This document shows positions 34,662 through 42,470 of a DNA stretch of 64,000 bases, piece after piece. The stretch spans positions 1,488,001-1,552,000 of the forward strand of contig NZ_JALPSC010000002.1 of assembly GCF_023217965.1 (NCBI RefSeq), read 5' to 3'. A program made the translations under genes and the position numbers. Below the pieces are notes generated by a model. The model saw nothing but the letters and a program-made list of their open reading frames with translations, did not search any database and had not been told where the DNA came from. Source of the stretch: Prevotella sp. E13-27 (GTDB lineage: Bacteria > Bacteroidota > Bacteroidia > Bacteroidales > Bacteroidaceae). Position 1 is the stretch's first letter. Each line of letters starts with the position of its first letter.

Positions 34662-35156
34662 ATGGAAAGAAGTGCATTTGAACAGAAAGCCCGCACGTGG
34701 CGAGAGAAAGCGCTCAATGTGAGCCGACACTACGGGGCGGGCGAAGATATGGCAGAGGACATCGCACAGGATGTGATGCTCCGTCTGTGGCAGATGCACG
34801 ACGAACTGGAGCGGTTCCGGTCAGTAGAGGCTATCGTTACGCTGATGGCGAAACACACGCTGAGGGATCTCCAGAGGCGGCGGACAGCCGAATCGCTTGA
34901 GGAGGCCACCATCGTCAGTCTTACCAGCAGTCCGCAAGAAGAACTGGAGTCAAAGGAAAACGAGGAATGGCTCACGATGAAACTACAGCAACTGCCCACC
35001 ACGCAACGCACCTTATTATATATGCGCCAAGAGGAACGGCGGAGCCACGAAGAGATTGCCCAACTATTGGGTATCGAAACGACATCAGTAAGCACGCTCC
35101 TGGCAAGGGCAAGACGAACATTATTGGAAGAAATAAAACGGAGGAATAAACGATGA
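34662..35156 (+). CDS. ECF RNA polymerase sigma factor
   Basis: 164 aa, a typical two-domain ECF sigma: region 2 (about 10-75; GAGEDMAEDIAQDVMLRLWQ) and region 4 (about 105-160; LQQLPTTQRTLLYMRQEERR, SHEEIAQLLGIETTSVSTLL, ARARRTLLEEIKR). The stop overlaps the next gene's ATG (ATGA, 4 bp), a sigma/anti-sigma arrangement. The four genes 34662-38898 form one operon ending in an outer-membrane barrel. Confidence 0.9.
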   Translation: MERSAFEQKARTWREKALNVSRHYGAGEDMAEDIAQDVMLRLWQMHDELERFRSVEAIVTLMAKHTLRDLQRRRTAESLEEATIVSLTSSPQEELESKENEEWLTMKLQQLPTTQRTLLYMRQEERRSHEEIAQLLGIETTSVSTLLARARRTLLEEIKRRNKR

Positions 35157-35782
35157 TAAAGTACACAAAGGATTATATTGCAAAGCTGCTGGACAAGTAT
35201 ATGGACGGCACTTCGACTCTCGAGGAAGAAGACATCCTTGCAGACTACTTCCATCATGGAAATGTACCCGAAGAATGGGAGGACTATCGGCAACTCTTTA
35301 GCGAGATAGAGGCGATGAAACCAAAACAGCAAAAGAGAAGATGGGCTTTCTGGGGTGTAGCTGCTGCAGCTGTCGCAGGTTTGCTATATATTTCAGTACC
35401 AACTAAGCAAGTTGGCCTGCAACCTGAAGGCACATATCTGACGGCTAAGACAGACACTGCAAAGACGATGCAGCCGAGAGTGACAGAAATGAAAGAAAAG
35501 GCCGATTCTGTAGAAATCATGCGTGACGAGCCCAGTCCCATGCAGTCCAGGAAACGCCGTCTGCGTAAGACAGAACCCACCATCAATGACTATGCCAAGG
35601 CATACACCCTGATGGCTGATGCAGCAAAAGGACTACAAGAGGCAGAAGAGCAGATTGCACAATGTCGGCAAGAACTCACAGAGGCACGGCTGTTGTCTCT
35701 CGGGTATGTCCCTGTGGAACAAGAAGACGGTACCATCCTATATATTAACGAACAAACAAAGTATTTGGCTTATGAAGAATAA
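35153..35782 (+). CDS. Single-pass membrane protein, probable anti-sigma factor
   Basis: 209 aa. A cytoplasmic N-terminus of about 62 residues (YTKDYIAKLLDKYMDGTSTL, EEEDILADYFHHGNVPEEW) is the form seen in Bacteroidota sigma-linked membrane proteins. A membrane helix follows (about 64-82, WAFWGVAAAAVAGLLYISV), then a periplasmic part with a coiled region (ADAAKGLQEAEEQIAQCRQE). Anti-sigma function is inferred from overlap with the sigma gene and topology; no anti-sigma zinc motif is present. Confidence 0.7.
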   Translation: MIKYTKDYIAKLLDKYMDGTSTLEEEDILADYFHHGNVPEEWEDYRQLFSEIEAMKPKQQKRRWAFWGVAAAAVAGLLYISVPTKQVGLQPEGTYLTAKTDTAKTMQPRVTEMKEKADSVEIMRDEPSPMQSRKRRLRKTEPTINDYAKAYTLMADAAKGLQEAEEQIAQCRQELTEARLLSLGYVPVEQEDGTILYINEQTKYLAYEE

Positions 35783-36689
35783 ACTATTTCTGGCAGCAGG
35801 CATCCTAATGCTGATGCCCCTGACAGCCCATGCACAAGGGTTTATCAAGCGTGCTTTCAACGTATTGATAACAAGTGAACCGGCACAAGTGGAAAGTAGT
35901 CACAAACTGAACAAGAACCCGGGAACGGGAGTCAAGGAGGGACAATTAGATGTCTACGAGTTTACAATACCCGCATCCCACCACGACTTGGTTGAGGATG
36001 TAGAGCGTGCCTTTGAACAGGACAAAGAGAAAGCCTACAGCATGAAAACGGCATCTGCTACAAGCAAGAAGTCATACGACTACACGAGTTTGGCCGTAGG
36101 TGGTGATGACAGCGGCTATCCCTTGGGCGACATCAAGGGTTCTCGCTATATCTACGCGCTTTTCCTTGATCCGGAAGATATGACCAAGACCCATCGTTAT
36201 GCATACGCTATGGAATGGCGTAAAGACGAAAAAGAAATTGTAGGAAAGCTAATCGTAACCTACGCTACTACGCAACAGTATCGTGAGGGCGAGAAAAAGG
36301 GGAGAATCATTAGAATCAACGGCAATGACGTGAAACTGAGTGCTAACGGCTTTTCGTATGGAGATTCCGATTTATTTAACAAATTCTTCTCGATGGGCGA
36401 GGGTCTGTCAGCCTTTGGCAGCGACTCCACCTTTGTTAGCAGTAGCATCGGTTCTGAATCATGGCTCAGCCAGTTCAACACCTTCAAGAATCTCTTCCTG
36501 AGGAACCCCAATAGCACAGCATCCAATTACTATGCCTCACACATATACAAGATGTGTAAGAAGGCCGACGCACTGGACGATATGGAGAAGAAGATGGTAA
36601 TCAAAGAACTTGAAAAAGTGATGAAGGCTACCAACGATGAATTCTTACAAGAAATGTTCCAAGCGAGTATCGAACGACTAAAGAAGTAA
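35772..36689 (+). CDS. Exported protein of the ECF operon
   Basis: 305 aa from ATG 35772, which overlaps the preceding stop by 11 bp; a longer frame from 35619 runs inside the previous gene. Signal peptide 1-21 (cut after AHAQ). The mature protein carries a region YAYAMEWRKDEKEIVGKLIV that looks beta-rich and a helical C-terminus (DDMEKKMVIKELEKVMK). No known domain. Its place between anti-sigma and outer-membrane barrel suggests a periplasmic part of the same signalling or envelope module. Confidence 0.65.
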   Translation: MKNKLFLAAGILMLMPLTAHAQGFIKRAFNVLITSEPAQVESSHKLNKNPGTGVKEGQLDVYEFTIPASHHDLVEDVERAFEQDKEKAYSMKTASATSKKSYDYTSLAVGGDDSGYPLGDIKGSRYIYALFLDPEDMTKTHRYAYAMEWRKDEKEIVGKLIVTYATTQQYREGEKKGRIIRINGNDVKLSANGFSYGDSDLFNKFFSMGEGLSAFGSDSTFVSSSIGSESWLSQFNTFKNLFLRNPNSTASNYYASHIYKMCKKADALDDMEKKMVIKELEKVMKATNDEFLQEMFQASIERLKK

Positions 36690-36693
36690 ACCG

Positions 36694-38898
36694 ATGAAAC
36701 ATATTGGAATAATGGCACTCCTGCTGTTGATGACAGTGGGAGCAGGGGAATCTACAGCTCAAACGAAAACGGATACGACTAAAGTAAAGAGCGATTCCAT
36801 CACATGGAGTAAAGAACTCGATGGTGTGGTAATCAAGGCACAGAAGCAGCTTGTCAAACAGGAAATAGACCGCATAGGCTATGATGTCCAAGCTGACGAG
36901 GAATCGAAGACGCAGACGGTAATGGATATGCTTCGCAAGGTGCCTATGGTGACGGTCGACGGACAAGACAATATACTTGTCAAGGGCAATAGCAGCTATA
37001 AGATATACAAGAATGGGCATTATGACCCCAGCCTGTCGAAGAATGCCATGGAAACCTTCAAGTCGATGCCCGCCTCGATGGTAAAGCGTATCGAAGTGAT
37101 TACCGATCCTGGAGCACGCGAGGATGCCGAAGGCGTGGATGCCATCCTGAATATCGTGATGGTTGATGGTTCAAAGATGCAAGGCATGACGGGTGTAATA
37201 TCGGCTACCTATAACTCACTGAATCATCCAAACTTCTACGGCTCGCTGACGGGACAGATTGGTAAGCTGCTGACATCTGTTGAATACGGCTACGGAGGAA
37301 TGTCGAGCCGCGAGACAGAGAACAGTACCTATACAGACCGTACTTATCTTGATACGGGCAATCGAATGCTGTCTCAGTCTGACGGTACGAATCCAGGCTC
37401 CATCCATTATGCAGACATCAATGCGAGCTACGACATCGACTCGCTAAACCTGCTGTCAGCCTCATTTGGGGGATACTTCTACAAGCTCAACGTGCAGGGT
37501 GATAGCCGGACGTCGCTGAGCAACTCGTCAAACGATATTCTCTATCGATTTAATAACCACTACTGGATGCCCGGCTACAGCCATCACTCCTGGAACGGAA
37601 GGCTCGATTACGAGCACAAGACGCGTCGGAAGGGCGAGCGGCTCACTCTCTCGTACATGCTCGCCCTGACGCGTCAACATTCGGACCAGGAGAATATGTA
37701 CACAGAAATAGTCAATGCTCCTTTCAACTATACAGGCAGTCTCCAGACAGAACGTGAGCGATTTACAGAACACACGTTCCAAGCAGACTGGCTGCGTCCA
37801 TTGGGCAAGGGTCACAAGCTTGAGATTGGTACGAAATATATCGATCGCAACAACAACAGCCACAATAAGCAGGACTTCTATGGTATCGACCTTCTCACCA
37901 ACGATGAGTTCAGACATACCACCCGTGTACTCGCTGCATACGCTGACTACATCTACAATCACGAAAAGTGGTCAGCACGGGCCGGGCTGCGCTATGAACA
38001 CAGCTATATGCAGGGTGAATATCCAGATGGGAAAGGCAATACCTACGACAAACATCTGAACGACTGGGTGCCACAGGCCTCGCTGAAGTACCAGATGACG
38101 GATGCACAATCGTTGAAGTTGAGCTATACTACAAGCATCAACCGTCCAGGCATATCCTATCTGAATCCTGCTGTCGTGACGTCGCCAATGGTTGTCCAAC
38201 AGGGCAATCCTAACCTAGTGAGCTCACGAACGCAGCGTATCAGTCTTATCTATTCGTATATCCTACCTCATCTGACACTACAGATTGCCCCTGCCTATAA
38301 CTTCAGTTCAGGCGGCATCAGCTCCATTCAGACCGCTAAAAACGACATCCGATATAACACATACGATAACATCCTTCGCTATCGTCGATTCTCGATAGAG
38401 CAATACGTACAGTGGAGGCCATTCGATGGTACGACGATTGTCATCAACAATAATCTGCGCTACGAGCACAACGAGAACCCCAACCTTGGCTATCGCACCT
38501 TTGGGTGGTCTGACAACTTCTATGCGAACCTCTCTCAAAAGCTACCTTGGAAGTTGCTTTTCTATGCAGTCACATACGGCAAGGTTGGCCATAGTCCCTC
38601 AGGCATCTACTACATGCAACATTCCTATTATGGTTACTACTTCTCCCTGCAACGCTCGTTCCTCAAGGATGACCGCCTGACGGTGCGCCTTGGTGCTAAC
38701 GCCCCATTCAACAAATACTGGACATCAGAGGCCGAGACCGTCAATGGCGACTATCGCGATTATCAGAAGTCGTGGAATCGTGCCCGTTCGTTCAGCCTCT
38801 CCGTCACTTGGCGCTTCGGGTCTCTTAAAGCCAACGTCAAGAAAACCGAGCATAGCATCGAAAATGATGATGTCGTTGGTGGAATTACTAAGAAATAA
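36694..38898 (+). CDS. TonB-receptor-like outer-membrane beta-barrel protein
   Basis: 734 aa with signal peptide (cut after STAQ, about 22). Plug-like N-terminal domain (GVVIKAQKQLVKQEIDRIGY, VMDMLRKVPMVTVDGQDNI, SMPASMVKRIEVITDPGARE), then a barrel of about 600 residues of the OMP_b-brl_3 type (NNNLRYEHNENPNLGY, RSFSLSVTWRFG near the end). No clear TonB box or N-terminal signalling domain is seen. It starts 4 bp after the exported protein and is the last gene of the ECF operon. Confidence 0.85.
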   Translation: MKHIGIMALLLLMTVGAGESTAQTKTDTTKVKSDSITWSKELDGVVIKAQKQLVKQEIDRIGYDVQADEESKTQTVMDMLRKVPMVTVDGQDNILVKGNSSYKIYKNGHYDPSLSKNAMETFKSMPASMVKRIEVITDPGAREDAEGVDAILNIVMVDGSKMQGMTGVISATYNSLNHPNFYGSLTGQIGKLLTSVEYGYGGMSSRETENSTYTDRTYLDTGNRMLSQSDGTNPGSIHYADINASYDIDSLNLLSASFGGYFYKLNVQGDSRTSLSNSSNDILYRFNNHYWMPGYSHHSWNGRLDYEHKTRRKGERLTLSYMLALTRQHSDQENMYTEIVNAPFNYTGSLQTERERFTEHTFQADWLRPLGKGHKLEIGTKYIDRNNNSHNKQDFYGIDLLTNDEFRHTTRVLAAYADYIYNHEKWSARAGLRYEHSYMQGEYPDGKGNTYDKHLNDWVPQASLKYQMTDAQSLKLSYTTSINRPGISYLNPAVVTSPMVVQQGNPNLVSSRTQRISLIYSYILPHLTLQIAPAYNFSSGGISSIQTAKNDIRYNTYDNILRYRRFSIEQYVQWRPFDGTTIVINNNLRYEHNENPNLGYRTFGWSDNFYANLSQKLPWKLLFYAVTYGKVGHSPSGIYYMQHSYYGYYFSLQRSFLKDDRLTVRLGANAPFNKYWTSEAETVNGDYRDYQKSWNRARSFSLSVTWRFGSLKANVKKTEHSIENDDVVGGITKK

Positions 38899-39130
38899 TG
38901 ATAATTGGGGCTGATTTCGTGTTCAACATACAATGCACGTTCATTATCCGTGAACAAAGAGCATTTTTTGAACAATAAGTCTGGATATATAGAAGAAACG
39001 AGAGGCTGGCTTTGCCCCTTAAGGCCAACAAGCGATGGCGCAAAGTTAAGAAATATAATTGAAAGCCATAACAAAAAATGGCAAAAAATGAGTTTCCTGC
39101 CGATTGCAGGACTTCGTTTAAAGAGATAAT

Positions 39131-39218
39131 TAACTTTGCTCTGAGAGAAGTTTAACTTTACTCCGAGAGAAGTTTAACTTTGCTTTGAGAGATGTTTAAC
39201 TTTACTCCGAGAGATGTT
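39131..39218. repeat. Four tandem 22-bp repeats
   Basis: Units begin TAACTTTGCT or TAACTTTACT and end GAGAGAAGTT or GAGAGATGTT (starts 39131, 39153, 39175, 39197), with a fifth partial unit after. Copies alternate at position 8-11 in an A-B-A-B fashion. A related sequence forms the inverted repeat at 52987-53031. There are no spacers, so it is not a CRISPR array. Confidence 0.85.
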
Positions 39219-39284
39219 TAACTTCTCTCGAATAAAAGTAACAGTTCTCTCTAATCTACTTAATTGTATTCTTAGTTTGGTGCT

Positions 39285-39491
39285 CTTGTTCTGGCAGTTC
39301 TGTAATATAGTTTTGGCATCCTTGTAATATAGTTCTTACTATCTTGAAAACCAAACTCGTCGAGTTTGGTGACCAAAGTCGACGAGTTTGGTCATCAAAG
39401 TCGACGAGTTTGTAAAATTATATAGTTAGAACTACATCGCAGTCTTGACTATAACACATCGAAATTCTGTCTAAACAATTCGCAGATTCAA
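39285..39491. repeat. 207-bp dispersed repeat, copy B
   Basis: Gap-free counterpart of 25693-25899. The flanks are the same orientation in both copies. The 62-bp core of palindromes (39351-39412) agrees better with copy A when reversed: 42 consecutive matches and 4 differences, against 9 differences in the direct alignment. Confidence 0.85.
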
Positions 39492-39591
39492 CAAGTTGAA
39501 TTTTCAGCCAGTTGTTGCAACGTCACGTGCCGCAAGGAAATAATCAGCGAGAATGGTTAATAAATAATACAACTTTCGCATGTATATAACG

Positions 39592-39781
39592 ACCACGAAT
39601 TTTACGAATTTCACGAATATTTCTATGCAGAACGACTTGAAAACTATGCATCATAGATGCAACGAATTAAACGAATTGGCTGGCTCAGCAAGGAATCGCC
39701 AGCGATTCCTATTCGTGTGATTTGTTATAAATTCGGTTATTGTGTGCAGCAATAAATTCGTTCAATTCGTGTAATTCGTGG
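39592..39781. mobile_element. MITE-like element with imperfect terminal inverted repeats
   Basis: 190 bp bounded by CCACGAATT (39592-39600) and AATTCGTGG (39773-39781). The terminal 26 or so bases of each end, built from repeated ACGAATT units, are similar in inverted sense. Inside, GGAATCGC and GCGATTCC form a hairpin (39691-39710). No transposase frame; a non-autonomous element or an imperfect long hairpin repeat. Confidence 0.55.
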
Positions 39782-39845
39782 TTAAAAAACAATTTGAGAA
39801 ACTTGAATAAATAATAGAGAAATTAGGAAGAAAAAGGAAGAAATG

Positions 39846-39877
39846 TTTGGATGATAAGCTATTTTTGCCTATCTTTG
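39846..39877 (+). promoter_or_regulatory. Promoter of the candidate twin-hairpin RNA
   Basis: TTTG (39846-39849), 20 bp, TATCTTTG (39870-39877), full consensus spacing. No coding start follows; the structured RNA does. Confidence 0.8.
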
Positions 39878-39882
39878 CAGCG

Positions 39883-40016
39883 TGAAAGGAACCTATTTGG
39901 ACTAAGCCCCGGTTGGTCCGGCAAGCGACTAAATAGAAGCACTTTTAAACTCCGCTTCAGATGGATAGCCCCGGTTGGTCCGGCAAGCAAGGCCATTAAA
40001 GCGGAGTTCCTTTTTG
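39883..40016 (+). ncRNA. Candidate structured RNA with a twice-repeated 22-nt hairpin motif
   Basis: The motif AGCCCCGGTT-GGTCCGGCAAGC occurs exactly twice (39905-39926, 39967-39988). Each copy sits at the tip of a different helix: CTATTT/AAATAG (39893-39898 with 39931-39936) and AACTCCGCTT/AAGCGGAGTT (39948-39957 with 39999-40008). The motif itself folds as CCGG-loop-CCGG with a GC/GC lower step. The second helix is followed by TTTTT (40011-40015), an intrinsic terminator. AAAGGAAC (39885-39892) can pair with GTTCCTTT (40006-40013). There is no ORF. I do not recognise the family. Confidence 0.7.
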
Positions 40017-40051
40017 AAGCAATTCTTTAGTTGCCGAGACAGTTCGCCAAC

Positions 40052-40138
40052 CTATACCTTTAATGTTTCTGCCTGTACAAGAACTTCAGCCCTAAGCCGC
40101 TTGCTTTCCTTGTAATAATCGTCTTCAGTTCTTTTCAT
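40052..40138 (-). CDS. 28-codon ORF with its own -7 element
   Basis: MKRTEDDYYKESKRLRAEV then about nine more residues, highly charged. TACCTTTG (minus strand, 40143-40150) ends only 4 nt before the ATG, as for aguA. It may be a real small protein, or the start of a lost gene whose promoter survives. No domain. Confidence 0.35.
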   Translation of the reverse strand: MKRTEDDYYKESKRLRAEVLVQAETLKV

Positions 40139-40372
40139 AATGCAAAGGTACGAAAAAAAAATTGAAAACAATTCCCGTTTTAATAAATGTGATTGAGATG
40201 CATCATAAAAACACAAGTGAGTGTTTAGCAAGAACGCAAACGGCGTTTAGTAAGAACGCCACAAGTGATTGGTAAGAACGCAAAGAATAGTTATAGAAGA
40301 TATGAGCACTTTTCCGAAAAACATGTGTGAACAACTAAAAAATAGGGCGCAAACTACTTAATTAAATTTAAA

Positions 40373-40412
40373 AACTAAACGTTTTAGTTACATCGAACTA
40401 AACTTTTTAGTT
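40373..40412 (+). promoter_or_regulatory. Two BlaI-type operators
   Basis: AACTAAA-CGT-TTTAGTT (40373-40389) and AACTAAA-CTT-TTTAGTT (40396-40412) are perfect 7-bp dyads with 3-bp centres, 23 bp apart. The second abuts a TTACTTTG -7-like element (40411-40418). Their place and form fit autorepression by the BlaI homologue. Confidence 0.7.
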
Positions 40413-40475
40413 ACTTTGCCAACGGATACAGATACTGGCGCTAATTAAAACGCTAAACAAAACGAACTAAAAACA

Positions 40476-40835
40476 ATGAAACGACTAACAGCCAAAGAAC
40501 GGGAAATAATGGAGCTGTATTGGCAGCACGGTCCGATGTTCGTCAAAGAGCTCTTAGATTACTACGACGAGCCACGGCCCCACTTCAACACGCTGTCAAC
40601 GACTGTACGCATACTTGAAAAGAAAGGTTTCCTTGACCACAAGCAATATGGCACATCCTACCAGTACTTCCCACTCGTTACTGAGAAGGAGTATGGGCGT
40701 TCGAGTCTTGGAGGCATCATACGCGACTACTTCAACGACTCCTACATGAGCGCCGTCTCGGCCTTCGTGAAAGAAGAGAAGATTTCAGTGGACGAGCTGA
40801 AAGAGCTGATAGAAAAGATAGAAAGCAACAATTAA
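40476..40835 (+). CDS. blaI: BlaI/MecI-family repressor
   Basis: 119 aa. Winged-helix domain (LTAKEREIMELYWQHGPMFV, HFNTLSTTVRILEKKGFLDH) and a C-terminal dimerisation helix (SVDELKELIEKIESNN). In this family DNA binding is ended when the partner BlaR1 protease is activated. The gene starts 64 bp behind the twin dyads and is followed by the blaR1-like gene, the usual pair order. Confidence 0.92.
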   Translation: MKRLTAKEREIMELYWQHGPMFVKELLDYYDEPRPHFNTLSTTVRILEKKGFLDHKQYGTSYQYFPLVTEKEYGRSSLGGIIRDYFNDSYMSAVSAFVKEEKISVDELKELIEKIESNN

Positions 40836-40882
40836 TCACAATCATCCCCAAAACCTAAACCTGAAACCAAAAGACCAAGAGT

Positions 40883-42271
40883 ATGATGCAGTTCCTTATC
40901 TACGACCTGAGAGTGGCCATTCTCATTGCAGTATTCTATATGTTCTATCGTCTGCTGCTGAGCCACGAAACGTTTCACCGAGTGAACCGCATGGTGTTAC
41001 TCTTCACGTCTTTAGCATCGTTTGTGTTGCCTCTCTGCATCATCACGATGCACCGCACGGTAGTCTTGGAGACGATAGCAGAGCCAAACATGGAATATGG
41101 CAGTATAGCAACGATGGCTGTTGAAAACTCAGAGCCACAAACTCCACTCTGGCAAACATTAGTCATCGCAGTATTCTTCGCCGGCATGATGGCTACACTT
41201 GGCAAGACGCTCTTCAGCATCATTAGTGTATGGAAACTTATAATGCGCAGCGAGCGTCATGTCCAACCTGACGGCACCACTATCTGTATCGTCGATGGCA
41301 GCGTATCGCCATTCAGCTGGATGCGCTACATCGTTATTTCTCGCAAAGACCACAGCCCTCACATAGAGGATAATGGCGAGACATTTATTCTCGCCCATGA
41401 ACGAGGACACATACGCCAGCACCACTCGCTCGACCTGCTCCTCGTTGACACGTTAACAGCCCTGCAATGGTTCAACCCCGCCATGTGGATGCTGCGCCAG
41501 GATTTGCGCACCATCCACGAGTATGAAGCCGACGCAGCGGTACTCTCTCAAGGCATCAATATGCGCCAGTATCAGTATCTGCTTATCCAAAAAGCCGTGA
41601 GCCGCTGCGGGTACTCAGTAGCCAACGGTATCAGTCACAGTACCCTTAAAAGCCGCATAAATATGATGCTACATAAGAATTCCAGTCGCACCAGCTTGCT
41701 GAAGCTGTTAGCACTTCTGCCCATCGTGGGTACAACATTGGCTCTGCAGGCAGAGACCGTAAACGACTACGTATATAACGAGCCACAGACGCCTCCACAG
41801 AAGGTTGTAAAGAAAGGTAAGACCAATGCGCAGGTGAAGGTTGGCCAAAAGACCATCGAGGTGAAGGCCGAGCAGAAGACCGAACAATCTAAAAAGCCAA
41901 CAGTAGATGTCAAGGCTCCTAATGGTGTGGTCTCTAAGAATGTGTCTGAGCCCGATAAAGTCTTCGACGTAGTAGAACAGATGCCACTATTTCCTGGCGG
42001 TCAAGTTGAGTTGATGAAATACTTGTCGGCGAATGTAAAATACCCTGTAGAAGCCTCTAAGAATGGTATTCAAGGTCGTGTCATCGTACAGTTTGTTGTT
42101 GAGAAAGACGGCACCATAAGCAATGTAAAGGTTGTCAACAATGCCGATGAACAGCTGAAAGAGGAGGCTATACGTGTGGTTAAAACGATGCCAAAATGGG
42201 TCCCTGGTAAACAGAACGGCAAGGAAGTACGTGTAAAATACACTCTACCAGTCACGTTCCGCCTGAATTAA
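40883..42271 (+). CDS. blaR1: BlaR1-family M56 metallopeptidase with TonB-like C-terminus
   Basis: 462 aa. N-terminal membrane helices (about 5-25, 35-50, 90-115), an M56 peptidase domain with zinc motif HERGH (172-176) and the downstream Glu in IHEYEADAAV. One further helix follows (about 275), then a Lys/Gln-rich linker and a C-terminal TonB-like domain (about 370-462; YPVEASKNGIQGRVIVQFVV, MPKWVPGKQNGKEV) in place of a penicillin-binding sensor. So the signal is unlikely to be a bound beta-lactam. No beta-lactamase gene is adjacent. Confidence 0.9.
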   Translation: MMQFLIYDLRVAILIAVFYMFYRLLLSHETFHRVNRMVLLFTSLASFVLPLCIITMHRTVVLETIAEPNMEYGSIATMAVENSEPQTPLWQTLVIAVFFAGMMATLGKTLFSIISVWKLIMRSERHVQPDGTTICIVDGSVSPFSWMRYIVISRKDHSPHIEDNGETFILAHERGHIRQHHSLDLLLVDTLTALQWFNPAMWMLRQDLRTIHEYEADAAVLSQGINMRQYQYLLIQKAVSRCGYSVANGISHSTLKSRINMMLHKNSSRTSLLKLLALLPIVGTTLALQAETVNDYVYNEPQTPPQKVVKKGKTNAQVKVGQKTIEVKAEQKTEQSKKPTVDVKAPNGVVSKNVSEPDKVFDVVEQMPLFPGGQVELMKYLSANVKYPVEASKNGIQGRVIVQFVVEKDGTISNVKVVNNADEQLKEEAIRVVKTMPKWVPGKQNGKEVRVKYTLPVTFRLN

Positions 42272-42295
42272 ACTACAAGCAATCAATCTGCAAAA

Positions 42296-42332
42296 AAGAA
42301 CGGTTTCTTTCACTAAAAAAAGAGCCGTTCTT
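42296..42332 (+). terminator. Terminator after blaR1
   Basis: AAGAACGG (42296-42303) pairs with CCGTTCTT (42325-42332); the loop flanks TTTCTTT and AAAAAAGA extend the stem, and TTGGCTTTTT follows. Confidence 0.75.
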
Positions 42333-42419
42333 TTGGCTTTTTCGCTCGCTTAATCGTACTTTGAGACTTCGTCTCTAAGGTACTTTCGCTCGGAAATGAA
42401 AAGAAAAACGAGTTTTCCT

Positions 42420-42450
42420 TTTGCATTTCGCTCGCTTAATCGTACCTTTG
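42420..42450 (+). promoter_or_regulatory. Promoter of glnN
   Basis: TTTG (42420-42423), 19 bp, TACCTTTG (42443-42450), 20 bp before ATG 42471. TTTCGCTCGCTTAATCGTAC occurs here (42426-42445) and again at 42342-42361. The longer stretch resembles the fetA promoter read on the minus strand. Confidence 0.75.
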
Positions 42451-42470
42451 CAGCGAAATTCAACACAACA

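Noticed and set aside
38908..38945. Possible tmRNA start (GGGGCTGATTTCG then GTTCAACA)
   Set aside because: It resembles the 5' end of ssrA, but no tRNA-like 3' half with T arm and CCA and no tag frame was found in the following 400 bp.
39131..39218. CRISPR array
   Set aside because: Units are contiguous 22-mers without spacers and no cas gene is present; the same applies to the array at 54191-54304.
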